Origin: Lumnitzera littorea
Taxonomy: Eukaryota > Streptophyta > Magnoliopsida > Myrtales > Combretaceae
Length of the DNA stretch: 64,000 nucleotides
Direction of reading: 5' to 3'
NCBI GenBank assembly: GCA_024138015.1
Contig: JAMXBB010000002.1
Location: 47,372,746 to 47,436,745 of the forward strand
The translations under genes were made by a program, and so were the position numbers. Shown here piece after piece: positions 37,230 to 49,170 of the stretch (the first letter of the stretch is position 1; each line of letters starts with the position of its first letter). The notes beneath the pieces were generated by a model, which was given only the letters and a program-made list of their open reading frames with translations, searched no databases and was not told where the DNA came from.

Positions 37230-37249
37230 AGCTTAAGTTTGGGGCTATC
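37230..37249 (+). other. Polypurine tract of the Athila-like element
   Basis: GCTTAAGTTTGGGGCTATC lies directly before the 3' LTR. AAGTTTGGGG is the usual Athila-type plus-strand primer. Confidence 0.65.
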
Positions 37250-38386
37250 TCGTAACATGAAATTAGCATACATATTCTATAGTTATTTGTACTATTTTAT
37301 ATATTAATCTACGTAATTTGATAGTATTTTGAGCTTAATTTATTTAGTTTTAATTTTTAGGGATTTTGGAAAGCATTTGATGAAATTTGAGGGTTTTATC
37401 AAGTTTCGAAACTTATTGGACAAAAGCATTGATCAAGAATTAAAACGAAAGGATTTCAAGCAAGAAACAAAGTCTAAAAGGAAACACAGTTGAAGACTAT
37501 TGCCGTAGTCCATGCCCTATACCCCATGTCCTCAAACGCCATTCAATTTTTGAAGATTTCGAACAAAATACAAGAACTCACCCAACTACCATAGCTATAT
37601 CCTGTAAATATATGCTTAAGCCTAGGTTTGGAAAAAGAGCCCTCCTTTAAGAAAAGTTGTAAGTTAGAATTATATTAGGGTCTCTTAAATTTCTGCTTCT
37701 TTTTTATTCATTATGTTATTCTTTTAATTTATTCTTAGTGAATCATTATTGAACCCTAGTTCTTCTGCAACAATTTTCTTTTATTTAATTTATGATATTA
37801 CCTTTGAAGAATAATTGCACCACTTATATTATCATTGAATTAGTATTTACCCAAGTTACAAGCTTGAATCCTATTATTACATTGGTGATAGCAGGATTCA
37901 AGATCTTAATGCGATTTTGAGATACTCTATTCATAAGCGATTTAGGTAGAGAGGGTCTTAGGATTAAGAATTAGCTAGAGATGTGAGTTTGGTTAATTTA
38001 GATTTGGCATCTCCACAGTTCAAAAAGTAATTGAGATTGAAAGTTGTATAGAATTAGGTAGTAAATAACAACAATTTACCAAGGATTATGTGTTCCCTAA
38101 TTTTATAAATTATGTCTATTTATTTTATTTATTTTTTATTTAGTTTAGTTATTTTATTTATTCTTGTTTATCTTATTGTTCTTATTTTATTTATCATTCC
38201 TTATTTATCTTTACTTCTTAATCACAATTATTCTATATTTTTAAGTTAGATAATTGGTGATTTAGGGTAAATTGTTAGTAATCAAGGGTTCTCACATTCA
38301 TGGCTTTTTGTAGGATTGACATTTGAAGTCACATCTGTTTTATCAATACTATAACTTAACCACGGGCACTTACCTGATGCCAATCA
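37250..38386 (+). mobile_element. 3' LTR of the Athila-like element
   Basis: It aligns with 27826-28837 plus 31794-32082. Compared with the 5' LTR it lacks a segment of about 70 bp that contains the TATA region, and a second segment near 37870, so it is shorter. It contains the uninterrupted target site of the solo LTR. It starts TCGTAACATG, with the TG start mutated, and ends ...CCAATCA at 38386. The flanks ATTGA (27821-27825) and GCCAC (38387-38391) do not match, so no target duplication is recognised. Confidence 0.8.
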
Positions 38387-39060
38387 GCCACCATACCACC
38401 AACTCAATTGTAATGTTTCCAAGTTATCCTCTTAGATTATCAACTTGTTTACATGAGCTGACTTGCAACCTTTGTCCATTTAGAAGCTAATTTATTGTGT
38501 TAAAACCTGCTGTCTATATAGAGACACGTGTCTTTTACTTTTCTTGATATTGAACAATTTCGCAATCACAAATTCATTTTATTGTTTGCAATTTTCAACC
38601 TTTTTCATATCTTATATACTAATTCTAGAATAGATTCCTTTTTGGTAAATGTGTATTCCTATGATGCTACCCTAAATAGATTATATAAATATCCTATAAT
38701 GTAATAGTCAATTTAGTTAATGAAAAATATTCATATTGTCCTCTTCTTCATTCGTCTTAAGCCAACTTAGCTTAACTTAAATTCGAACCTACTCTTATCT
38801 ATTCTCTTAAGTAAAGAATAGTAGCGAGTAACCTTACTAACCTAGTTGTTCATCATAATAGTTAGGTTATTATGTTCATGTAAAGGGAGTGTTACGTAAT
38901 ATCCATTCACTAGTGTGCAGTGCTTAACTTAATCCTTGACTACCATTTAGCCTTCAAGCTATCTTAAGGTTCACACCTATCCTCGCTTATGTGATATTGC
39001 AACACGTGTGTTCATCTATGTTGTGGTATATCAAGTGCTATGTATCCACTCTATAAAAAT
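38387..39060 (+). mobile_element. Possible copia LTR remnant
   Basis: Near 38675-38750 the text TATAAATATCCTATAATGTAATAGTCAATTTAGTTAATGAA resembles the R/U5 part of Ty1/copia LTRs. AAAGGGAG|TGTTACGTAATATCC at 38882-38904 looks like a polypurine tract followed by an LTR start. The internal part would be nearly all deleted. I cannot define both ends, so this is tentative. Confidence 0.35.
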
Positions 39061-41930
39061 ATATGAAATAATATTTATAAATAAATAATAAATGATAATA
39101 TTATATTTTTTTGCCAATAAACGATAATGGCCCTAAACATGCCCCTTTCACTTTACATTTTCCATTCATTTCCTTATTCTTCCCTATTTTCCTCTCCAAA
39201 TTTATGTTTTGCAATTTTTCCCCTTTATCTTTTTTCTCATTTGCTAAGTAATAAGATGTAGTAAATTTAAAATAATGAAGGTAGGAATTTTTTTTAATGT
39301 TACATATTTTACGATGGGTTATATAGGTTTTGTATACAAAGAAGCTGTAACATCACATATAAATTACTTTTTTTTATATCACTTGAACTTGAATTTTGTT
39401 GGAAGAAAGGTAAAATTTACAAGGTACCTTGTAGGTTTTATGGGGTAAGCAAAAACAAGGTAAGTAAGGTATGAGACTTTATCCATATTCTACCTTCTAG
39501 ATACAGATTCATAAATTTTGCTATCCGTACTCTATCATGTGATATTCTAAAACCGCTATGTACCCTATATATTATGATACAGAGATATTTTATAGAATCT
39601 GTAAATTTTTTTTCTTATAAATTTCAATATAGCTAATTTCTATTTATTTTCCTTTCCTTTCAATTTCTTTTATTTATTTTTCTTTTTTTATAATTTTCTT
39701 CATTGATAATTATTATACAAACATATCAATTTTAGTGAAACCTTGATCTCGACTTTAATACTAAATAAATAATTGTAAACTGGACTTATTAGGGGGGTCG
39801 ACCCATTTAGTAATAATAATATTCATAAATTATAGATGACAATCTCTGAATGAATGCATAGTCAATATCCATAATAATGCTCTCACATCACAATTACTAC
39901 TAACCAATCAATTAAATCTTTTTCAAAACTAATAAAAACCTTATTCTTAGACAATGGAAAAAGGTACAAATACTAATCTCAATTAAATCTTAACTTGAAT
40001 AACGTTATATAAATTTGCTACGAGATATTTTTCAAATTTAATACAAAAAAAAAATTATTGCATCAAAAGAAAATAAGTTAATAACATACTTTATTTAAAT
40101 AGCTTCACGTAGATTCTTTACTTTTTAATTTTAATAAGGTTAAACTTAGTAAATGAGGAAAATGGAGTGGAAATAAAATGCAATAAAGAAAAGACTAAGA
40201 AGGAAGGGATTAACATGAGGACATCATGTTTAGTCTAGGGTTTCTCAAAGGGCTGCGTTTTGTTATGTTTTTTAAACCTATACAAATGAAATAGTATTTT
40301 TTTTATTTATTAATTTTATTTAATTATTATTATAAGGTAAGTATAAGGTATATAGGTTCTAAAGTTGGTACAGTGTACCTTAACCTCATAATTGTACCCT
40401 ACTCGATATTGTAGGTACAAGTTTTGGAAAGTTGCTACGCGTAACCTACCTAATTGAATAGGGTCTAAGTAAGTACCCTACATGACAGGGTGACTTACTC
40501 ATTCCTACTAAGTTTAACAAAAGTACATGTTTCATGGTAGTTTTAGAGTGCTATAGGTAAATTCTAATACTAAAAGTTATGAAGGGTACAAGTAGTACCT
40601 AATATTAAAGGTGAGCATGATCGACTCAATACCATTCATCCCCTTAAGTCGAACTAAACCTAATACTATGGTTCAACCCTTTTTTAATCTGAATCTAGCC
40701 TTACGATTTGATTCATAATTTTTCAAACTTAAAAAAAGGGTTCAATTTGCAGTTTGAAAAATCTCAAAGTGTCTTAGAGAAATAGAAGGGGATAAATGAA
40801 AAATGAAAATTGAAAGCCTGTGCTTGTATCTTAGAATGCAAATTAAAACATAAGTATAAAATTAAGAGTTTAGAAAGTTAGGAACTAAGACTGTGACATT
40901 TAATATGGAGGGTTTAGATGGATCAAATGTGAGTAAAGTAACTAAATTAAGAGAGATTTTGGTATCATTTAATTGATGAAAATATAAGTTGTATACGTTA
41001 TGCAAAAACATAATTTTTTTTTTCTCTTTTCTCTTTCATAGTTTAATTTAGTTCATAACTTTTTGAAACTTTAAAAAATAATTCAATTTAGTTTGAAATT
41101 TTTTTGAACCTAATTAAAGGTTCAAACATAATTTATGGTCTAATTCATTGTCCAATCAGTTATTTTGCCTAACCTTAATTAATATCTTAGCCATCGTAAC
41201 TTGCTTATCTATAATATACACATTTCTTAGATATTTAATTTTTTTTTAAAAAAAAGAATATATGCAATTGGTAAAAGAAAAAAAATAAAAAGAAAATATG
41301 TTTCTATTAAAGATGCCATCGGGGAAGGTTCGGAACTAGTTTTACAAAACCCAAACTCGATCTGATACCCTATAATGCTTCCTATCTTATTGGGTTTTCA
41401 TCCTATTTCCATAGCCTGCCCTTATAAAGTTTTGGAAAACCCAATTAAAATTCGACCTAATTTGTGATATTAGTAGATGATCTCAATTTATTAATTTTCA
41501 AATTTAACTCCAATATATGGAGTTTCATTATTTCTTCCCATGATTTTTTTTTAAGGAACAAAGAAAGAACATAAATTATGAAAGAAAAGAAAATCATATA
41601 TATTTTTAATTGAGACTAATAGTTATCTTTTCTAATTTACTAAATTAAGTACAAATAGTGACACATTAATTAAGATATATTACATAATTTATATATATAA
41701 ACAAATACATTTAGTTAGAGTTCTTAATCTCATCCTTAAGGTCTATATCAAGTAGATGTAAACTTACTTTTATCTTTTTAGCAACTTATAATGCCCATCA
41801 AAAATACCAAAAAGATGAAAAACCTAAGTTGTTTATCTTTTCTCTCTTTTTTTTTTTCTCATCATTCAAATAATGAAAATTCCACTTACCATTTGCCCTA
41901 TTCCTTTCAAAATCTGATATGACGTCTCTA
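39061..41930. other. AT-rich intergenic DNA upstream of the HNH gene
   Basis: No gene-like frame or element boundary is recognised. Two stretches (39405-39560 and 40335-40510) share GGTAAGTA(A)GGTAT-like and TACC-rich text and may be related repeats. A TATA-like TTTATATATATAAAC is at 41687-41701, about 290 bp before the HNH start codon, so it is not a convincing core promoter. Confidence 0.5.
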
Positions 41931-41988
41931 TCTTAAGGGAGGGAGAGAGAACGACCTTGGGAGCGAAGAACGGAAGAGCAAGCGTCAA

Positions 41989-44900
41989 ATGGCTCAACTG
42001 ACAGCACAAGGACACATGAAAAACCTGTCTGATGGAATATCACGTGCAAGGGCATCGGAGCCCAAAGTTCCAGTCTTTGCTAATACCCTCAACTCATACC
42101 ATTACTCTCTCCTCAGAAATCTCAAACTTGGGTCTCTTTCTTCGTCAATTTGTACATTAAGCTCCTCCTCCACCTCCTCCTCTTCTTGTTTTTCTACTAA
42201 TAGAAAGAAATCACCAGAATTCAGTGTATAAACACTAGGTGCTTCTGGTGAAGTGGGTGATGATGAGTGTTATGAGTATGACACTGAGTCAGAATGGGAT
42301 GAACTTGCCGGTTTTAGAAGTCTTGTGTTGGATGTTTCTTACAGGTTTATGTCCATTTCTCAATACCCAATTCTTGTACACTTTTTTTAGCTTGTCTTTT
42401 GCTTTCTTCCTTCTCAACGTATGTTTATTTTACGGAGTTCGCATTTCTGCATAAAACTTTTACCTTAAATTGTTAAGGGTTTTGATTCTAAAGGTAGGAA
42501 CTTTTTGGTGACCTTGATGGCAATGTAGCACTGCTTTTAGAAATTTCGAGGTAATAAATATAAATGCAACCGTTAGATCCTTTAACTGTTGTGTTGTATA
42601 AATTGAACACGGTATGATGGTATTAGAGCATGAAAATCTGTGGTTGAATTCTGCACCACTCATTTTGCTCCATTTATTTAAGTGATACATCGAAGTCCAA
42701 GGCTACAAGTGAAAGGAGTGTTAAGTAATAAATGTGCAAATCCCGTGATAGCTATAGGTTCAGGCTTTCAACTAGATAGCTATGTTTATATATTGATAGG
42801 GTATTTATATATTTGGGTGTGACATTTAGGCTGAGTATCTTTCTGCTGCCTCTTCTCTGCCTGGACTTTGGTACATATCTGCTTACCTAAAAATCATCTT
42901 ATCCTTCTCCTGAGGAAGTGTTTGCTGTGCATTTGCTTGGCCAAATTCTACAGCTTTTTACTAAAGTTTATGCATTTGCCAAATCTACGTTGAAGTGGCA
43001 ATATCACTCTTGACTGAGTTCAACTAGAATCTGATGCAGTTCATATGAGTTTTCATCTTTAATGATTTAATTGCAAGCACATAATATATTCTTTCTGCTT
43101 ATACTGCATAATTCTCTACCTTGGTGATATTTCTTTAGTTAAGAAAGATAATGCAACTTCAGTTAAAATAGTAATTAAACAGGTGCATATTGAGATGTCA
43201 ACTCATATGACAGACATCAGGTTTGCAGCTGAATTTTGGTCGGTTACATTGTCAATTTTTCAAAACTTAGATCTTAGAAGTATTTTCCCCAACACATTAT
43301 GATGCAGACAGTGTCTTGTTGTCCAGATAAGGATTTACCGTGGGGTATGATTTCTTGTTCATTCATCAGTGAAAAGATGAACAAAATATGCAGTGGTTGT
43401 CCTAGGCATAACAACTCTTGATCTATATTTCAAGAACAGGAAGGTTTTTCCATATGAATGTGTGTAGACTGTAGAGGACTAGTTTGACAATTGAATATTC
43501 AGTCTAATTCAATACCATAGACCAACTTTTTGGGCTAGTGGCAAGCCTAGGGAGCTGGACCTAATTTTGGAGCTGCCTTAGGGAAATCTGGTGTTTTAGG
43601 CTTTAAATAGGGTTCGTCAGACCAGTCAGTCTGCTCTCTACTTTTCCTTATTGTCTCACATGCAAAGAAAAGCCTTTCCACATGCTTTTTTACTTCATAA
43701 GTTTTTATAGGCTTTTTTATAGTCATTGGACTTCTTTATAAAGTGATTGGGCTTGGCCAGCCTATTCATACTCAAAGCCTATGAGGAGTTATAAGAGGAT
43801 TAATAGGCTTCATTGTTGATATTCAGAAGTAATCCAATGGATGTTGTCAACATCCTATTTTATATTAAACATCTCAGGAATCATCCAATGGTCAAGAGTG
43901 AGCACCAAAATCTACAAATAAGAACCTCCTTCTCCTTATTCATATCATTACGAGCATTGTAAAATTTTTGAGAAGCATCGACACTTAAATCACTCCAAAA
44001 AGGATCAAAATAGCCAACTTATCAAGAATGAACAAAAAATGGACATTTGATTCGATTTGCTACCATGCGTGTGCTCTTGAGAAACCAAGCTTGCTAGTTC
44101 CTTCCTCTATACCTCTATCTAACGACATCCCTACATGTATCATTAATTTGAGACTTATCCAGATTGATCAGCACAAACCTCACACGTGATCAACTGTCTG
44201 TAGCAACTCCACTCGACATTGTGCAAGTATGATGTGAATGATATGTCTGTTTTGATCATATATTCTTAGCATTTCATACTATTTGTGATGGCCATCCTCA
44301 TAGGCTGTTATTTTGCTGCTACCTATAATAATTCATGAGTTTAATCAAGTTTGATTTCCTTCTTGTGTATGCTTGACTTGGTGTCTGAGGACATCCTTCT
44401 AAGTCTGTCTTACTTTTTGAAGTATATGGTCCGTCCCGTTAATTCCATCAAATCTTTTTAGTGTTTAGTTTGATTCTCTCTCCTTTTGGACATTTGAGAG
44501 AGATACATTTTTTCTTTTTAAACATGATTCTTTTTGTGTGGTATAATCACTGGTCAAGTTAAGGTTGCAAGTAACTTGATGAAATCTTTTATATTTCTCC
44601 GGATCAAAACATGAGGAGCTTCATCATTTTCTTTCCCCTTGGTGCTAATAATTCTCTTTTTTCTCCAGGCCTGTTAATGTTGTATGCTGGAGACGGGCTC
44701 TTTGTTTGAAATTTACAGACAAGGTTGGAGTATTGCTATATCTACACATGAATGCATGCAGTTGGGTTCACAATTTCAACTCTGTTGATTCATTAAATCA
44801 TGCGGTGCTTGTAGAATCCTTGTATCTGTCAAATTCAATGAAGCAACAGAGAATTGATTATCTGTATAATTTTGTAAGCTAAAAATTTGATGAAACACGT

Positions 44901-47689
44901 TTTTTAGGTGACAGCTGTGCTATAACATACAACAAATAAAGCCAGTATAAGACTCATAATTTGTTACATGTCTACCGTCACCACTCCAGCTTGTACAGTA
45001 TGTATGACTTGCAGTCTTAAAAAAGAAATTCTCTCAATGCTTGACTATTCTCTCTCATTTTCCAGGTTGATGTACTAGAATACTATAATCAGACTGTAAC
45101 TTCTCCAGCCGGATTGTTCTACATTCCTGCTGTTTTAAGGGTATTCATTCTGGGGCTCATTGTTTACTACTTCTTGGTTTTTTTCCCTGTGATTGGTTTC
45201 TGCCATTTGTTTTCTATGAACCTATCCCTTCTCAGCCTAAGCATGAATTTGCACATGTTCATTCTGTCTCGCCTGCATGACTTCTATTTGATTCAGGTAC
45301 GGAATTTGCTGCAAGTAGTTAAGAGGAGAAGAGTAAAAGCTAACCTTAACCATAGCAATATACTATTTCGGGATAATTATAGTTGCCAGTAAGTATTATT
45401 TGCATGACATGTTCAGGGTCTTTTTTTTTTGCTGGGATGCCATTGGAAGAGAGAAAGGATAGACTACACCATTAGGTCACTAGATGTAATATTTTGGTGG
45501 CCAATCATAGAAGCTATCTCATCTATATCAGCTTATAAATTCTGCATTTCCTAAAATTTTGGTGGCAATGGATTGGGTTTTCCTATTCATTTCAGTGCAG
45601 GCTGGGGACCAATAGAACCATGTGGAGATGTCAAATGAAGGTACAGATTTAGGCTAGTGGAAATATGCATTCTCCCAAAAAAATAAAAAAAGCTTTCATT
45701 ATCTTAAGCAAAAAAACAAGCTTTCATCATTTATATAGGATGTTCCAAGGTGAGGATGAATGTCTAACCTGATTTTGGGATCAATGTATCTCATATGGTG
45801 TAGTTTTATCATCTTTATTGGAGTAGTCATCACTCCAATTGATTATGTTCACATTGTTGCTAGCCTCACCCCTCTTCCATCTATCTCAGCTTCACATTTA
45901 GCAAAGCAATCTTGCCTCAAAAGAACAAACAAAAACAGAGGAGTAGATCAAAAATGAAAACATTGGAAAAGCTTAATCAGATATCTTAGTGCAATTTAAT
46001 TTTAAAATTTAAACTATGGCTATTGTTAAAGAGCTTGAGCTCAAATATGCTATATTTTTCTGCAGGTATTGCTCTTCCCATGAGAATCTAACTATTGATC
46101 ACATTGTCCCAATTGCTGAGGGTGGAGAATGGAAATGGGAAAATGTGGTGAGATAAATTGCTTGCTGCCCCAACTTCCTGGATGATAAAAGAGTAATAGT
46201 GTGACCCTATTTTCACGCAATGTCTCCTTTATTATGGAAAATATAATCAGCTAAAAAATAAATCAATGCTTAAAGATAGTTTTCTGAGTAATAAGTCCAG
46301 ACAAGTTGAATTAATGGCACAATTAAATAGAGTAATGCGCAAATTATGACTGGTAAAATGTACCGTTCTTTCTTCTTAAAAGTTTGCTGTGTTCATTGTC
46401 TATAAAAGTATAATTTCAGTCGCCTTCCCACAGCCTGACTAAAAAAGTTAGTGCACGGGAAGGAACATATGAAGGCTTGAATATCCTTGAGGCCCTTTCC
46501 TGAAATTGGGACATTTTTATTTCGCATTGTACTCTGTTCAGGCACTTTGGCTGTATGCATATGTGAGGAGCTTTTTTCCTCCCTTTAGGAAGTATAGTTT
46601 CTGACAACCAGTTTTACTAATCCACGGGTTTCTTAATTTCCTTTATTATTAGGATTGGTTGCTCAATGAGACTTGTTATGATAACAGCAGTGTCTTTTGT
46701 TTGTTGTTGAGCCTTGTTTACAAGCTAAGTTACTGACCAATTCTTCTTTCAAGTTGGTTAATGTTGATTCAGTTTATCTTATAACAGGTCACAGCTTGTT
46801 CCAAGTGTAATTTTAGAAAAGGTCAAAGAACCTTGGAGGAGGCTAACATGAAGCTAATAAGGGTTCGAAAGGTATATAGATTAAAATCTTCACATATAAA
46901 ACGTTTCTATAAATCTTGGTTTATAAATTAAGCTATTACATTAATACTGTTATAATTTAATAGTATAAATATTGATCTCTCAAAAGAATGGACTAGGTTC
47001 AATTCTCTCGTCTCAAACTTGTAATATGATAGTTAGTCCCCCCAACCACAAAAGGAAAAAAAAAAGAAGAAGGCCATGCATTGGCTCTCTATCATATGGC
47101 AATGAAGAATGTGGATGAGGATATTTCGTCACATGATATAGAAGGTCATGGCATCCCTCATATGGGAACCAAGGCTTATTGGAACATTTATGTAAAGTGC
47201 TTTCTAAGACTTGCATTAGGGTTCAAGTTTGGCATAGGTCTGACATTATATAGTTGACTTTAAATGTCCTTTTCAAAGAACAATCAGGTCCATGCAAGGA
47301 AGAAATTTCCCCAAGTAGTGCTCATGGTCTGATTTGATCGTTGCTACAGGGTGCTTGCCTAGTTCTGTCTAACAGGAAATTCATGATCTATAGATGATGG
47401 GCAGTAGCATGCCATGACGGTATAATCATCGAGTCAATGACACAATTGGTACTTAGTTGCCGCTGAGAAATAAGAGTAGATTTGTATGATGCTTTTGGCT
47501 ATTCATGAATCTGAGAGAAAAACAAAAGAGAGATACAGTGACTGCTACCCTTTGATGTTGCAGGCTCCTAAAGGCTTTGACATTTTGGCAATACCTCTAA
47601 CGAGTGCAGCGATTAGGATGCTTAAATTGAGAAAGGGAATGCCTGAAGAGTGGCGACGTTATCTGGCTGATCCTGTCCATTCCTCTTAA
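41989..47689 (+). CDS. HNH endonuclease-domain protein, seven exons, with in-frame TAA in exon 1
   Basis: Exons by frame and GT-AG sites: 41989-42344, 44669-44723, 45066-45140, 45297-45388, 46066-46147, 46788-46871 and 47564-47689. Together they are 870 nt, 289 residues plus stop. The N-terminus is Ser-rich and could be a plastid transit peptide (inference). The HNH fold lies at about residues 185-240: C192-Q-Y-C195, D204-H205 followed by IVP, W217-E-N219, C224-S-K-C227-N228 and RKG. The two CxxC pairs would bind structural zinc, and H205/N219/N228 form the H-N-N metal/nuclease site. Such proteins cut or nick DNA; the role of this plant family is not known to me. Codon 81 (42229-42231) is TAA, yet the frame continues cleanly to the exon 1 donor. 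Either this is a nonsense allele, an error, or a small extra intron (42152-42238, 87 nt, GT...AG) removes it. Confidence 0.85.
42345..44668 (+). other. Intron 1 of the HNH gene
   Basis: A long intron of 2324 nt, with donor after TCTTACAG and acceptor TTTTCTCCAG. Text at about 43540-44000 differs in character from the rest and may hold an old insertion. No coding frame is recognisable inside; short frames at 42239-42690 are incidental. Confidence 0.7.
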
Positions 47690-48430
47690 TTTCCACATTG
47701 CGGACTTCTAGACATCCTGATTCTTTCCATACTCTCTTGATCTGGATCCACGTCTCTTAGGGTTTGCTAGGCTGCGGGCTTCCAAGTATGGACAAGCATG
47801 GCAGGATTCATTTCAGGAGATCTGTTATGCGTCCTCCTGGAGGTCAAAGCACGATTCTATACTAAAACGGTTGCCAATCCTAGGTGGAAGAAAAAGCAGA
47901 GATGTGATAACGAAAACACAATGGTTAACATATCAAGTTGTTATTTGTTTATTAGTTTTCCACTTGATTGTCTGTCTGGTTACTTTATCCTGCGGGGAAT
48001 AGTACGTCTGGTTGAAAATCGTTTTAGGAGATTCCGGATTGGTGGTTGATCTTCTTTGACGGGATGATTTATCCAAGTGTTGTTTCCAGGAATTTAGGCA
48101 AATACTTTCCTAAACCTCATGGCTACGTACCACGGTTATCTCAAATCCTTAAAGAAGACATTCATGTTGTGTAATAATAATAATAATAAAAAAAAAATAG
48201 TATAAGGTTTACCTTGACCCTTGTCTTATACGCTAATATCATACAAGTTACAGTCGATTCACTTAATTGAATAGAGTGGAAAAAAAAAAAATTGAAATTC
48301 TTAAAAAATTATAATAAGAATGTAATACTTATTATTTTATTTAATTAAATTAATAAATAATTTAAAAATAAATACATAATAAAATTTTAATGATTAAATT
48401 ACTTTTAATCTATTTTGTTTTTCAAATAAT
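47690..48430. other. 3' flank of the HNH gene
   Basis: No further coding exon is recognised, and an 83-codon open frame at 47798-48049 has no known similarity. A-rich runs with AATAATAATAATAATAAAA at about 48173-48190 could provide polyadenylation signals. AT-rich DNA follows to 48430. Confidence 0.5.
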
Positions 48431-48910
48431 TTTAAAATAATAGATGGTAGTAGTAATAGAAATCAATTGCGAGGATATAGTGATAATGATTGATGATAGC
48501 TGAGAGTAGTGGTGATAGTGGTGATCAATGATGATAATCATAGCGGTGGTTGATGATGGTAGTAGTGGTCGGGGTAGTGGCTTGTAAGGGTAGGGGTAGG
48601 GGTAGGGATAGGGATAGTTATGGCAATAGTGATGATAGTAGTAGTGGTAATGATAGCTGTAGTCAAATGAGCAACAATGGCGGTGGTGGCGGCGACAGCG
48701 ACGGTGGCGGCGGCGACAGCGACGGTGGCAGTGGTGATAGGTAATGGTGTTAGTAATAGAGTAATGATGATAACGTTAATGTGATGGTAATAGTGCTAGT
48801 AGCGATGATGGCGGTAGTTGGTGGTAATAGTAACGATGACGGTAGTAGTAATAGTGATCGGTAGTAGTGATGGTAATGATGGTAACGATGGTAACGGTCA
48901 TCGTTAAATT
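48430..48910. repeat. GRT-rich trinucleotide low-complexity tract
   Basis: A degenerate run of GGT/GAT/GTA triplets on the + strand. It includes a TAGGGG hexamer stretch near 48588-48612 and a GGCGGC(GACAGC)-rich core at 48679-48735. The apparent 64-residue Gly/Asp/Ser frame at 48550-48744 is a by-product of the repeat. Confidence 0.9.
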
Positions 48911-49170
48911 GATATGAGGTTGTTTTTAGAAAAAATATATAAAATTTTTGAGGAATCATGATTCTTTAGTTGAATTAAGGAATTCTTATTATTTGATTTC
49001 ATGTAATAGGGATTCCTAAAAAATTATGATTTAAAAACAAAAAACTAAGTGAATGCTGTAATAAGAAATAAGAGAGAAATTGAATTCCAGTTCCCCTTAA
49101 GTGAACGAGGCATTAATATATGACTAAAAATGCTAAATGTGCTTTTTTAGATGCTCATTGATAAAGTGTG

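Noticed and set aside
47798..48049. 83-residue frame after the HNH gene
   Set aside because: It has no known similarity, follows the true stop, and probably lies in the 3' untranslated region.
48588..48612. Interstitial telomere repeat
   Set aside because: The hexamer is TAGGGG and not the plant TTTAGGG heptamer, and it sits in a broader GRT-rich tract.
48550..48744. Gly/Asp/Ser-rich 64-residue frame
   Set aside because: It is a by-product of the trinucleotide repeat and has no start context or neighbours that support a gene.
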